Assembly: GCA_031761405.1 (NCBI GenBank)
Contig: JASEVX010000003.1
Span: forward strand, 20,325,849-20,389,848
DNA length: 64,000 nt
Reading direction: 5' to 3'
Source: Serripes groenlandicus
Lineage: Eukaryota; Mollusca; Bivalvia; Cardiida; Cardiidae
Shown here: positions 32,919 to 45,530 of the stretch, piece after piece
How the letters are laid out: every line of letters starts with the position of its first letter
Numbering within the stretch: the first letter of the stretch is position 1
Made by a program: the position numbers and the translations under genes
Notes under the pieces: model-generated
What the model was told of the DNA's origin: nothing
What the model saw: the letters and a program-made list of their open reading frames with translations, nothing else
The model's database searches: none

Positions 32919-33129
32919 TTTAACTCTTTCAGCGGCGTCTTTCCAAAGAGCTAATGGACTAGTCCGTGTTCAAGATCGGGCGACTCATTTTTTCATGTTA
33001 TAAGAGATTTGGAATATTTTGATAACTCAATGCTGATTTCATGTGAGAAAGCTCATTACCAGCTGACTAAACCGATTCTGTGTTGTTCGCAAACAATTCC
33101 TTATTGCCATTTGCGCTGAAAGAGTTAAA
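32919..33129. mobile_element. MITE with perfect 16-bp TIR
   Basis: 'tttaactctttcagcg' at 32919-32934 and its exact reverse complement at 33114-33129 bound a 211-bp AT-rich, non-coding segment. No clear target duplication was recognised. The terminus resembles, but is distinct from, that of the 17219 MITE. Confidence 0.8.
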
Positions 33130-33644
33130 ACACTAAAAACTTTTAAATTCAAAAGACATACCGCTTTTATAAAATAAAATGATAAAATGTATGCATCTTT
33201 AGAAAATTTGATTTATTTATAGCATGGTGAATTCATCACTAAAGAATAATTTTAAACCATCTGTTGTCATTTAAATCACCCATTAACTCATGTCACTGAA
33301 AAGAAACTCTTTTCCCTAAAACACAAGTTAGATATGTTGGACTATGTGTACACATATCTAAGAAATGAATGGTCACTAGAAAATTAAATCCCCAAGAGAA
33401 AAGAATGGATGGATTCACTGATATGTCGAATTTAAATCCGTTTAATAACATCTTGCATAACTGCAGTTAGCATTCTCCACTTGAACATAATTAGAAAAAG
33501 AGACATGGTAAGATGAGATAAGAAAATTGTATATATTATGGTTCCCTTTGTGAACCTTTATACACGAATGAAAAGAGTTATTTATGATTATGCAATGATG
33601 CTCTGAATAACCATTTCCCACCTGTAGACACAATTTGATGTACA
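33130..33644. other. No recognised feature
   Basis: AT-rich sequence; small open frames not recognised. Confidence 0.4.
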
Positions 33645-33830
33645 CGTAACCGCATCAGACGACATTTGAAAACCATGTATCAAAAGGTAAAATTGCTCAT
33701 AATGAGCGCTTTCTCCATTTGCTATAATATTTTCAAATCTTATTTCCTATTAAATTATTATACTATTATTTAAAATAATTTTTTAAATGTATTTGCAAAG
33801 ACGCTTTTGAAGTCGTCTGCTGAATAAATG
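33645..33830. repeat. MITE relic of the 'cagacgac' family
   Basis: 'catcagacgacatttgaaa' on the left faces 'cttttgaagtcgtctgctg' on the right. The inner part has 'aaattgctcataatgagc'. Same family as 17219-17434. Confidence 0.55.
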
Positions 33831-34014
33831 TAAGTGAGAAATCGACCAAAAGAACTTTGAAAGTGTGTTGAAATCAGATATCGTATATAATTATGAAATT
33901 TGCCATGTTTTATGGTTGTGAAACCCACGTAGCGACCATAACGGGCCGTGCTGTACGAACATCAGTGTACATTATGACTAAATATGTACTGCCACGCTAT
34001 GTCATATAAATGTG

Positions 34015-34135
34015 AACTATATGCCCGAGACCTCTCTCCGCCTCGGTGCAGGTTCGATCCCCGCCGGGTCATACAGATAACTTTAAAACTGATGATTTGT
34101 GCTGAACGATCAGCGCTTAAAGAGTTAAGGGCAAA
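34015..34135 (+). mobile_element. tRNA-derived SINE fragment
   Basis: 'gcctcggtgcaggttcgatccccgcc' (B box) followed by 'gggtcatacagata' and a truncated body with 'gatcagcgctta'. The A-box region is partly deleted. Confidence 0.6.
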
Positions 34136-34689
34136 TATATATATCAGATCACTTTCCAGTTTTCTTCTTTCATTGTGTTAGCCTTGTTATTCAAATGTTA
34201 ATATATGAAGATGAATATTTTCAAGAAGGTGTCTCCGTTTGGTAATAAATTACTTCTCTATACGAAAAGGGTTGGGTCCACATTTGTCAATCCACTTTCT
34301 CAGCTGAACCAATAGACTAGCTTTCAATTATATCCACATATGACAAATAAGCAGCAGACGACGTCGAAAACTTTTATTCAAAACTATGGAAACTCTCTTT
34401 AAATGAAAGTTTTTATGAACATTTTTAGATCACCTAGAGCCAAAGGCTCAAGGTGAGCTATTCTGATCACTTTTTGTCCGTCCGGCGTCGTCCGTCGTCC
34501 GGCGTCCGTCGTCCGTCGTTAACATTTAGATATTTAGATCATCTCCTCCTTAACCACTTGACCAATTTCAACCAAACTTCACAGGAATGTTCCTTTGGTG
34601 GACCTCTTTCAAAATTGTTCAAAGATTTAAATTCCATCGAGAACTTTGGTTGCTGCGGCAACAGAAATGGGGAAAATTGCCAAACCTTA

Positions 34690-35850
34690 AAAAATCTTCT
34701 TGTCCAAAAGTACTGGCCCGATTTGAAAATTATTTTGCACAAATGTTCCTTGGGGTACCTTCTACCAAGATTGTTCAAATATTTCCGATCTGTTGAAAAA
34801 CATGGCCGCCAGGGGGCGGAGCTTATTTTCCTTATAAGTGCATTGTTAAAACTTTAAAAATCTTCTTGTCCAAAAGTACTAGCCCGATTTGAAAATTATT
34901 TTGCACAAATTTTCCTTGGGGCACCCTTTCCCAAGATTGTTCAAATATTTCCGATCGGTTGAAAAACATGGCCGCCAGGGGGCGGAGCCTGTTTTCCTTA
35001 TATGTGCATTGTTAAAATTTTAAAAATCTTCTTGTCCAAAAGTAGTGGCCCGATTTGAAAATTATTTCGCACAAATGTTCCTTGGGGCACCCTTTACCAA
35101 GATTGTTCAAATATTTCCGATCCGTTGAAAAACATGGCCGCCAGGGGGCGGATCTTGTTTTCCTTATATATGCATTGTTAAAACTTTAAAAATCTTCTTG
35201 TCCAAAAGTACTGGCCTGATTTGACAATTATTTTCCACAAATATTCTTTGGGGCACTCCAAGATTGTTCAAATATTTCTGATCGGTTGAAAAACATGGCT
35301 GCCAGGGGGCTAAGCTTGTTTTACTTATATGTGCATTGTTAAAACTTTGAAAATCTTCTTGTCCAAAAGTATAAGCCCAATTTGAAAATTATTTTGCACA
35401 AATGTTCCTTTGGGAACCCGTTATCAAGATTGTTCAAATATTCCCGATCCGTTGAAAAACATGGCCACCAGTGGGTGGAGCCTGTTTTCCTTATATGCGT
35501 ATTGTTAAAACTTTAAAAATCTTCTTGTCCAAAAGTAATGACCTTATTTGAAAATTATTTTGCACAAATGTTCATTGGGGCACCCTTTTGTTCAAATATT
35601 TCCGATCCGTTGAAAAAACATGGCTGCCAGGGGGCTAAGCTTGTTTTCCTTATATGTGTATTGTTAAAACTTAAAAAATCTTCTCGTCCAAAAGAATTAG
35701 CCCGATTTATAGGTATTTTTTCACAAATGTTCTTTGGGGCACCCTCTACCAAGATTGTTCAAATATGTCTGATCTGTTGAAAAGCATTGCCGCCAGGGTT
35801 GCTGCAGCATCAGAAAGGGGGCAAAATGTCCAAGCTTTAAAAATCTTCTT
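34690..35850. repeat. ~165-bp tandem repeat, seven copies
   Basis: Units start with 'cttcttgtccaaaagta' at about 34698, 34861, 35029, 35189, 35357, 35521 and 35682 (a 'cttctcgtccaaaag' variant), 160-168 bp apart. Each contains 'ttgttcaaatatttccgatc' and 'aaacatggccgccagggggc' or variants. It lies inside the dispersed repeat 34428-37036. Confidence 0.85.
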
Positions 35851-36007
35851 CTTTGAATATGCATGTCTGATTCCATTATAGTTTAATAGAAATGTTCCTT
35901 AGGTGACCCTCTACAAAGATCGTTCAAGGCATACTGTTTGGTTGAAAAACATGGCAGTCAGGAGGCATTAGAAAAGGGGCAAAACGACAAAATTTGGAAA
36001 TTCCATT

Positions 36008-36575
36008 TTTAGCTCTACTGGCCAAAGGCCAGAGGGGCTTATGTCGTGGCAATTCGTCCGTCGTCTGTGCGTGCGTGCGTGCCTGCGTCCGTAAACAATT
36101 TCTTGTTAACACGATACAGTCTTTTGATTGTATCTCAACCAAACTTATACAGTAGTTAGATATCCATGAGAGCTCTGTTCCTTTCGAAAACAAGCCAGAT
36201 CCGCCCCATGCATGTCTGAATTATGGCCCTTGAAATTGTCAAAATTGCTATAATAGGGCTTGTTAACATGATACAGTCCTTATTTTTTATTGTATTCTCA
36301 ATCAAACTTATACAGTAGTTAGATATCCATGAGAGTTTGGTTCATTTCTAAAAAACGGCCAGATCTACCCATGCATGGCTTGATTATGGCCCTTGAAATT
36401 GTCAAAATTGCTATAATACAGCTTGTGAACACAATAGAGCTTCCATTTACTATCTGATCTTCACCAAACTTAGATGGTATTTGAATATTGATGACATATT
36501 GGTTCCTTTTGAAACAAGCCAGATCAATGCCAGTAGAGCATAGGCCCTCATGGGCCTCTTGTTTTAAGTTCTTGT
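36008..36575 (+). repeat. Second dispersed repeat, nested
   Basis: Starts 'tttagctctactggcc' with a 'ggccaaaggcc' hairpin, then 'cgtccgtcgtctgtgcgtgc'. It contains two diverged copies (about 110 bp apart) of 'acttatacagtagttagata'. It ends 'ggccctcatgggcctcttgt'. Typical of a non-autonomous mollusc repeat; class not assigned. Confidence 0.7.
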
Positions 36576-37036
36576 CTGATATTAAGGAAATTGAATATAA
36601 ATCCTACTTCAGTGATCCGCTACATTTAATTTGTTCAAGCTGTTTTGATTAGTTACAAAATCATAGCAACCTCACGTTATCACAAAAGGGGTAAATTGAA
36701 CTTTTAGCTACAAATGACAACTCCTACCATTACACTTGACCAATTTCAACGTTACTTCACAGGAATGTTCCTTTGATGGTCCTCTTTCAAAAATGTTCAA
36801 ATAATTGCATTCTGTGTAGAACCTTTGTTGCTGCAGCATCAGAAATTGAGAAAGCTCTTGTTAGATTTCAAGATAAAAATGGCTTTTACTGATAAACTAT
36901 TTCTTTAACTGAGTGTCCACTCCTTGCAGTTTCATTTGAACTCCTGATCAAATTTTCACAGATATTTGCAGTTAAATATTTGCTTCTAATTAACTATCAT
37001 TCAGGTGATCGATTTAGGGCCATCTTGGCCCTCTTG

Positions 37037-37589
37037 TTTCTTTTGCCACCATTGTCAAACTGTGTCTGCTGCAGATGCGTCGAAGAGCGTCTGTATGTGG
37101 GAAGGGTTAAATCATGAAATCATAAAACTACAGAAGCTATTCGACAAGCAATATGTACCACGGATCAAGTCAAATCGGGATGACGTCCGAAGCGTCCCGA
37201 TTAGTTTAGCGTCATATATTATATTTTAACATATTTTAGACCCTTTATGCCTTGCAGATGTTTATTAATTGCAGTTGTTTAATTATGTGTCAAATGATCA
37301 GAGAATAACGGTGGGGGGGGGGGGGGGGGGGGGGGCAAATAATTAATTGATTAATTGGGCTTAAACACCGTTTTCAACAATTTTGTAAATAGTCCAAAGA
37401 CCAAAGATAGCGATAGCAAAGTTGGCACCAATTTCCCTGTGTATTTATTCATAGATAAGTAACATAGTCAAAGTGTTATTTCTATATACGAGTTCAATAC
37501 TAACATATAATGCTATTTCCTTGTAAAAGTGACCTTGTTCATGTACAAAGTGCATAGTTTTTGAAAACACCGTTGAAAATGAGATATCT
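37037..37589. other. MITE fragment and 23-G homopolymer
   Basis: 'gcagatgcgtcgaagagcgt' and 'gtgggaagggttaaatc' (37066-37115) are a MITE end. An uninterrupted run of 23 G lies at 37313-37335. No gene. Confidence 0.55.
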
Positions 37590-38270
37590 TTATGTGTAAA
37601 AGTACTGAATATATTTCAATGAAACTTAAAATATACATACATATCAATAAGAGAGAGTGCATAATACAAGAACCATAACTTTAGAGTGAATAATTTTCAA
37701 ATTATTTCCCTCGCTAGACTTTATATTTCCATGTCAGGACCATAACTCGATACATATATTAAAGAGAGAAGTGCATTACACAAGAACCATCCGTTCGTCC
37801 GTCACACTTTATTTGCATTAAGCATAAATCTAAAAGTACTGAATATATTTCAATGAAACTTGAAATATACATACATATCATTAAGAGAGAGTGCATAATA
37901 CAAGAACCATAACTTTATAGTGAATAATTTTCAAATTATCTCCCTTGTTAGACTTTATATTTCCATGTCAGGACCATAACTCGAAAAGTACTAAAGATAT
38001 TTTGATGAAACTTGAAATGCATACAGATATTAAAGAAAGGAAGTGCTTTACAGAAGACTCATAACATATAGTGAATAATTTTCAAATTATCTCCCTTGTT
38101 AGACTTTATATTTCAATTTCAGGACCATACCTCCGAAAGTACGAAAGTTATTTCGATAGAACTTGAAATGGTGATAGATATTAAAGAGAGGAAGTGCATT
38201 GCACAAGAACCATATATAATAAATAATAAAAATTAAATCCCTTGTTTTTATTATTTTCTGATCACTAGTT
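37590..38270. repeat. Diverged tandem repeat, about four units
   Basis: 'aaaagtactgaatatatttc' recurs near 37596 and 37828, with weaker forms at 37986 and 38126. The units share 'aaattatctcccttgttaga' and 'atgtcaggaccataactcg'. Spacing varies (about 140-230 bp). Non-coding. Confidence 0.7.
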
Positions 38271-39299
38271 TAAGGTAGTTCTATCAGACAATGCCTATTA
38301 TCACTTAACAAAGCCCTTATGGGGTTCCACCGATTCCTTGTTTCTTTGTGGAAGGGGTATAACAAGATGTATGTGATGAAATAAAATTCAAAACAATTCG
38401 GTCTTGATTATTGATAGTCTTTGATTTAAACTAAGTTTGTATATTTTCCACCTAAATAAATTGAAACTTTTTAAAAGAAAAAATGTTATTTTCTCTTTAA
38501 CTAAGGCCAATAATCTTACAATACTCATATGTATATACATGTACTTTTTTTTCTAAAATTTGCTACCTCCCAACTAATAAACGTTTCATCGCTATGAAAC
38601 AATGCACATTTATGTAAACATCTTCAGCAAAAAGGAAATTGGCGAAGCATAGCTATGTGAAGAGAATGATCATGTTATCTATATAAGAAAAATAAGGTTT
38701 GAAAATGAAACATTTCGATGAGTAGCCTCTGCTTTTAACACTAAATGTATGCTGATTTTGTTATTTCATTGCTGATTGCAGAGTTCATCCAATCAAGAGA
38801 CTGCAAATTGTATTGATATCTCTTAGAAGCACATATGTGACATACTGTTGTTAATTTGACCCCAATTATCTAGTTAATGACATCTGCGAAGCCCCTTTCT
38901 CCAACCATTTATCAATAGTTTCGCAAACACAACCTCTCCCCCTGGTAACGAACTTCCTACATTTAACTAGATTTGAGAAAATTGAAGGAAAAAATTGAAG
39001 GAGAAATATATTTCAACTTCTTGTTTTTACCAATTACGCTATCAGGACTGTGATGCTTATCCACCTGTGTTAACGTGCTCATTAGGTTGAATAACAAAAT
39101 AAACAAGAACATCGCCGACGATACAAATCACCTCGGGGAGAGGTTGTGTTGACTAAGGGGGAACACGCATTAGGTGAACTGACCGCCGTGATATACATGT
39201 AAATCAATCAGAATAGAAATGATTGGGGAGGGGGGTTCCGCCTCCCCCCCCCCCCCCCTTCCCTTATTACTCATTACCTCATTACTCATTACGACTGAT
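38271..39299. other. No gene; poly-C tract
   Basis: A 'ggggaggggggttccgcctc' stretch runs into 15 consecutive C (39244-39258) and can fold back on itself. Nothing else recognised. Confidence 0.5.
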
Positions 39300-39410
39300 G
39301 CATCGACTTCAGGATAAATAGTACCGGTAGTACTGTTAATTACTCAGCAAACGGCGTGATATAGCTGAAACAAACGGCATAAACGAACCTCACTCATACA
39401 AGCATACTGA
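39300..39410 (+). mobile_element. SINE 3' body fragment
   Basis: 'cgacttcaggataaatagtac', 'attactcagcaaacggcgtg' and 'acaaacggcataaacgaac' match the 3' half of the SINE at 6846-7112. The tRNA head is missing. Confidence 0.55.
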
Positions 39411-39659
39411 TCTCCTTTATTTTCAAAACCATTGCCGCTTGGAACATTAGAATGTGTTGCTTTGTTTTAGTATTTTTCGCAACTTTTAATAGAACTTGAA
39501 GACCATCCGACATTTCTTCTACTTCTTAACATGCTTTTTGCATGTCAAAAAGGAAGGAGTTCCAGAAATATATGTGTAGAGGAAAAGAGTGTCAGATATG
39601 ACCGAATCTTTTATTGTGTGACAGAGTATTTACCCTTTACTACTTTCAGACGTCACCCT

Positions 39660-39885
39660 TGGTTATGTTGTGTTGTCTGCCTCGCTGTCGGCGGTCGCAT
39701 GTTCGATTCCCGGCCGGATCATACAAAATACTTTCAAAAATTGTAGTTATGGCTTTCCATCTTTGTCGCAGGATTATGGGCTAGCTAGCATTACGACTTC
39801 AGTAGTACTGGTAATTTACCCAGGAAACTCAGAAAAACTGAAAAGTGATGAAAGCAGTGTAAAACATCATACAAACAAACTTGCC
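39660..39885 (+). mobile_element. tRNA-derived SINE copy
   Basis: B box 'catgttcgattcccggcc' (near 39700), 'ggatcatacaaaatac', the body with 'atttacccaggaaactcag', and the end 'agcagtgtaaaacatcatac'. Same family as 6846-7112. The open frames crossing it are incidental. Confidence 0.7.
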
Positions 39886-41620
39886 AAAAGGGTTTTTTAC
39901 GCGTTTTTAGCATACGACTTTTCCCACAATTTGTTCAACTCAATTCAATAATTACACTTTTCTTTATAGATTCTTCTCACAATCTATCAATGTCGTTTGG
40001 TGCAGATATTATATGGCAAACGGTTATACAAACACTTTATAGTTTTACTTTCGATTTTCCCATAAACCACAATAGTCTATACGATCGTTACGAGACTGCT
40101 CGACGCTGCAGTACGCATATTCTTAATATGTATTAAATGTATAAATTCGAGCATTCAATGTTAGAATCTCTTTTTTCTTCTGGTGTTTGCATCCTCGGTT
40201 CTTCCATTACTTTTCGATGATTTTGACGATCGCCACAATGCTAACAGAAACATCAACAACCTGTTGACTTTTTATTTCTTATTGCAAACCAATTTACCTA
40301 CATCCGTTAAACGGCCACATATATAGTTTCATCAGTGATGCAGAGACACGATTAATAATAATGATGTCAGTGCTACTTTGGTACTGTTAAATTTAATAGA
40401 GTTAAATTATGTAAATATTATCTTTCTTCATGTTTGGGCAGATAATAAATATCATTGCGCGTTCTATCTGCCTTGCAAAGAACTCTCATCTCAATGACCC
40501 AGTAGAAGGCTTCTGGAAATTCCAAAAGGTTCTATAAATAGCTCGAGTCTGGTAATCGATTGTTCTTAAATCTCAACATTATAAACGCTTTACTTTGTAG
40601 TTGTTGCAAATATACGAAAGCGTCTAGATGAAAAGACTGGTTTACAAAGGCTTAGATGACACGATGTCAGTGTGTACACAAGTTGTTCACGTGTGAGTGC
40701 ATCCCTCTCTGCACATTCTAGAGTCAATAAGCAATCAATGCTGAAAGTGTAGTCGGAGATCGAGCATTATCATAGTATCAACTGAACAGTTTGGCAAATA
40801 GAGAAATTGTGCTTTATGAGCATTTTTTATGTTTGTTTTTGCTCTCAATTTTTTCAAAGCAGTTTAACTTTTCTAGGGAGAAAACCCTCGAATTGAACAG
40901 ACCTGTTCAATATCGGACATCATTGAAACAAACACCAAACTAATGGATACTGTTTTCTCTCCTTTCTATGATAATTTAGTCATTTCTAAAGTGTAAACTT
41001 AAAAATCACCAAGACAACATTCTGGCAAACTAACATTATTCTACTGTCAAAAGATGCAGCTTTTGTCAAATTTACCTGCACCAGAGTGCACTATTATTGA
41101 AAATCGCAAGGCCTAACCCGAGATACTGCTTGTTACTTTGCAGGATTTTCTATACGATCGCCACTACAGTGCCATTGTCGCTTTGATTAACTACTGGCAT
41201 CTTTTTTTGTTTTGTTAAAAAACCCTGTTTCTTATAATAGTGATGTTTCATATGAATGGTTTATCTATCTATCATACTAAAAGTGTGAATAATGATATTT
41301 ATTGTAACAAGGGCTAAGAGACACTTTTTCAAATGTCAACTCTGTTAATTGACATAAGTAATTGTGACTAACGTCCTTCGTCTTCAGGGAATGACCTAAT
41401 AGTCTTTATTGGAAGATATAACTGGGATGAATGTTGTGTGAATTACTGGTGCGAGAACACGTTAGTTGAACCAGATGTCGTGATGAACTAAAATACCATT
41501 GACAGCGGTGTTTCTGACGTCTGAATGCCTTATTTTTTATTTGTAAAAAAAACATCCACCTATTTCTATTAATAACACTATGTCATATTCTAAAAATAGC
41601 ATCTATCATGATAATAGTAG
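39886..41620. other. No recognised gene
   Basis: AT-rich sequence. 'ggcaaatagagaaattgtgc' at about 40795-40830 is a core fragment of the MITE family at 17219-17434. Nothing else recognised. Confidence 0.45.
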
Positions 41621-42105
41621 TGGCTAAGTTCATGACGAACTCAAGGAGAGTAGGGTCAGGGGGCCCGTGTATCGATGGCGCATGATCAAACACTTGGTTC
41701 TCGTGAAAGCACATCTCCAGTCTGGAGTAAAAATTCAAAATGGAAGCCTCCGTGTTGTATCCACTTATTTCATTATCGACATCAGAAAGCTCGTTTTCTT
41801 GTTGTCTAAATTACGGATCGCAATAATTTGCAAGGCCCAATTAAACAAGTCCTTATTTATCTTCCTTACAAATAAACACATCACTGATTACTGAACTCAA
41901 AGGCGTATTTTATGATTATTTACACACCATCATCAAGAATTGCCACCCTCCGCCATTTTGGAACTCTTCTAACTCTCGCTTGAAGCAGGGTTGCGAATAG
42001 TCGGGGTCAGAAGTTCATATGACGTCACTAGGGTTAAAACTCTTGCCGTTCATGAGGAACCCGTGTAACTGTAGTCGTAACTCGTGTTCGTCGTGAACTT
42101 AGCCA
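41621..42105. mobile_element. 485-bp element with 20-bp TIR
   Basis: 'tggctaagttcatgacgaac' (41621-41640) and the reverse complement of 42086-42105 agree at 19 of 20 positions. No transposase is encoded; the 75-codon frame inside (41667-41894) is not recognised. A TGACGTCA palindrome lies at 42020-42027. Non-autonomous DNA transposon, family not assigned. Confidence 0.7.
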
Positions 42106-43200
42106 GTAAGTAGAGGTAGATGGCTATCTCGGTCAGATATTTATCCAGTTTTCACAAATGAAAACTCAGACATGTGTTTTATGATAAATGCATTGTGTCT
42201 AGCATCATTCGTCTTCAACCAATGGTCTTATCATATGACACACACTGTTTTCAAAAGCCGTCTCAAAGGCGTCGAAACGATTTTTGTATCGGGACGACGG
42301 AGAGGGGGGTTTAAGGTCTGACTTTAAAAACTGTTATAAAATGGTGCCATTTCATGACTCATCATGATGATATGTAGCTGTCGAACCTTTATCCGATACA
42401 GACGACTTTTGACGCATTTGAAACAGGCGACATTTGAAAGTATTATGGGAAAATACGAAATTGCATTATAACATGCCGACATTGGAGGCGTGATATAACT
42501 GTAAACTGCTGAACTTAGAGATGAACTCATATAGATCAAATGATTGAATATCAAGGATATAACGTAAAGCGTTTTCGTTAATTTCGTTGTATCGTTTTAT
42601 TAGATTTTGCATCGGAAACAAGTACACATATGCATGAACGTGTATATGCCTTTTCAACACAATCAGCAGTTTATGAAAATTATTAAACCGTTTCCCCGAT
42701 ATAGACAACTTCTGACGTATCTGTAGCAGACGACTTTTGTAAGAGTAAATTCTTCATTTGTCTTAATGCTTTCAACATGTTTCTGATGACCCAATCTTTT
42801 TCCGTGAACACTTATTTGCCACCAAAAATAGCACTGCGTAAGTTAGTTGCAGACATCAATTCATCGGCGATCTCCTTCATCTTAAAATTGTCAGTTGCAT
42901 CTCTGTATTCGGAGATAAGTCATCACTCGCCGTAGGTCGGAACATGTCTTTTGGCTGGTGGCTTTGATAGCTGGCATCACGAGAATAAGTTTGGTTACCG
43001 TGATGAACTCTGAGTATATGTCATGGGTTGTTGACTTCATGCCTTGTAGAAGTTCTACAACTCTGCTCAAATATCAAATGCTTTTACTTAATGTACTGTT
43101 TGTTTTCGAGTAATCCACCTCGTTGAGATCGGCAAGTTTGTTTAATTAAATATCGATTACTACAATATTCAATCTGTGTTATCATGTTTGCTATTTAACT
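42106..43200. other. MITE core fragments, otherwise unrecognised
   Basis: 'gatacagacgacttttgacgc' (about 42397) and 'gtagcagacgacttttgtaag' (about 42722) are core pieces of the MITE family at 17219-17434. The right part may include the LINE D 5' UTR. Confidence 0.45.
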
Positions 43201-44082
43201 TTGAATTCCAAAACAAAACCTTTAAACCGCAGGAATTCCCCGAACTCGACTAAATCCCGAAAACTAACACATGATTGCTATATCTTAGGCATGTTTACGA
43301 AGGGCAACTGCAGTCGTGATATACTCGATGTTTTCAGCAGTACAACGAACGCTAATGTAACAGCACATACTACACACGATTCAACTATGAACACCCAAAC
43401 ACCAACGCACAGTCACTCCTGCTCGAAAGTCGAAATACCTGATATAACGACCATGCTGTTGAACTTGCAATCTGATCTTGCAGCTGTGTCTAATGTATTT
43501 AAACATAACAATGCAATCCTGGTGGACATTAATTATAAACAATACAGAAAAAATCATGAACTCAGCCAAAGAAACGACTAAACCAAGAAAGGGCGAAGAA
43601 AATAATGCGACGATTCATTTTAAAATACACGACATGGAAAAACGTCGCAATCAACAACAGAACGAAAATCCAAACTATCACGAACATGCAGACGATCAAC
43701 GTACGAAAGAACACAATCATAGGCCGTCGGCCGATAAATAAATAGCTGTCAAAAAAAGAAAAGGATTGTGTCATACTATGTAGGAAACATAGACCCCGAT
43801 ATCAGTGATAACGACATATATCAGTATTTAACAGATAGCGGTGTAAAATGTACATATATAGACATGTTTTATGGTCGATACGGATCTGCGGCTAAAATCA
43901 ACATTCCCGAAAACTGCTTACTACGCACTAAATACGATACATATCGTGAAAACAACTATAACGACGACTACAACAAATACAATTATGAAAATGAAAAAAA
44001 ATCACAATCACAGAGTGTATATAATGATTACGACGTTTGGAATGAAAACATCGACTGTTTAGACGATATAATTAATCATTGA
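43201..44082 (+). pseudogene. LINE D ORF1 relic
   Basis: Two main open pieces. 43201-43581 is polar with a helix-forming end (TTMLLNLQSDLAAVSNVFKHNN). 43768-44082 begins with a TCA-preceded YYVGNIDPDISDNDIYQYL and continues TYIDMFYGRYGSAAKIN. The second piece resembles the ordered C-terminal domain of one class of invertebrate LINE ORF1 ('FVGN..PD...', then 'KINIP'). Frameshifts separate the pieces, and a stop-rich part lies between 43582 and 43767. Usually this protein binds the element RNA; here it is not functional. Confidence 0.6.
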
Positions 44083-44118
44083 TAATGTATAAGTACTCTT
44101 TTCTATATCTTACATTTA

Positions 44119-45147
44119 TGACTTTAAACCTTATGTTTTGGAATGTGCGTGGCATTATGTCATAATTCTTTGCCCTTACGGAATTCCTAGATGAAAACAG
44201 TATTGACATTTCAGTGATTGTAGAACACAAACTCATGTCACATTCTCTCTATTTCATGAATTCAATGAACAGTAAATACGAAGTCTTCTCCGTCGCGGAC
44301 ACTTCGATTGACAATATAGACCACTGAAGTGTGGTAAAGGAGGGGTGGGGTGTCTATTCTTTATAAGAAGTGTCCGAGTCAGAATATTAGTAAAGGAGAT
44401 AGCTTTCAAAACGAACTTATACTGGTCATCAAAATTGATAAACAATTGTATACAATAGGCGTATACATGCCGGCAGATAGTTGCATTGATACATATGCAG
44501 AAACGTTGTATTATCTGAGTGCAATTACACACAGTTGTTCAGAAAACGGCAACGTTTTCCTTTTAGGAGACTTTTACGCAAACATACTGTCATATGTCCA
44601 AACTAAGAATAACGGGCATCAATCGGATAAGGATGAGTTATTCAGTGATTTTATATTCGATTCAGGATTAGTATCCCTTTGTTATACCCCATTGTTTCCA
44701 AACATTGAATATACATATAGAAAAATCCGAGCAATAATCAATTATATACTTGTCGAAACCTCATTCATTAAGACATGCATGGACATTGTAACGATATCCG
44801 CAAATAAAGTAATTACTTCTGACCATTTACCCTTAATCAATAAAATCGAATTGCCGCAATTGTTGCAACATACCCAACAATACCAATACAGCGACAGTGT
44901 CGCATGGAATAAATGTACAGATGATATCATAGAAGAATATCACAACAAACTAGAGGATAGCCTCTTGACTTATATAATTCATAGCTATACTAACCAATTA
45001 TCGGATTACATCGTAACAGCGATTAACAATGCATCACACGAAACCCTTCCTAAACGTAAATGTAATAAACACGCGAAGCCATATTGGACTGCCGAAGTAA
45101 AAGCTGCTCACACTAACTCGCAAGGCAAAAACGCAAAATATGGTTAA
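44119..45147 (+). pseudogene. LINE D ORF2: endonuclease domain
   Basis: The frame starts at ATG 44119 with LNLMFWNVRG (Asn motif), followed by TAA near 44160. ISVIVEHKL (catalytic Glu block) lies at about 44210. The main open frame (44350-45144) carries LLGDFYANI (usually GDFNA; here Tyr-Ala-Asn), INYILVETS and SDHLPLINK (final Asp-His). After the domain, a basic linker with AKPYWTAEVKAA follows. The endonuclease is inactivated by the early stop and by a frameshift near 44330. Confidence 0.8.
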
Positions 45148-45530
45148 ATGAAGGGAGACCATGCGGTATGTCGTATCCATCATATTGTAATTATAAGGCG
45201 GCCAAAACGAGAATTCAGAAAAACCCAACGTATCGCATCCAACAACTACATTAACAATATTTTCCGAGAACTCGAACGAAGACTCTGGTCTAATTTAGAA
45301 TTAAATGAAACGTCTTAAAAAAACGGCAACACACATCCGAAATTATACATAAAGATATACTTATAAAGCCGGAAATGTCAAAAGCGGGATTGAAAAATAC
45401 TTTACTGATATATTTGATACCCACGAGCTAAATCCCAAAAGTAAACTGGAAATAGAAGTCGATAAAACGCTGGAAAATTATGCTAGAATAAACCCTACTA
45501 CAATAACGCTTTCACAAACAATGGAACGCG

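Larger units (their letters stand above)
34428..37036 (+). repeat. Dispersed 'gatcacc' repeat with internal 165-bp tandem array and nested insertion
   Basis: The head has 'gatcacctagagccaaaggc', a hairpin ('gagccaaaggctc') and GTCC-rich 'gtccgtccggcgtcgtcc'. A tandem array follows. The tail is 'caggtgatcgatttagggcc' and 'atcttggccctcttgttt'. The element is split by a second repeat at 36008-36575, since its own sequence ('caatttcaacgttacttcacagg', 'ggtcctctttcaaaa') resumes afterwards. No coding frame; the open frames here follow the tandem units. Confidence 0.75.

Noticed and set aside
44254..44532. Minus-strand frame over LINE D endonuclease
   Set aside because: Shadow of the plus-strand endonuclease domain; no motif of its own.
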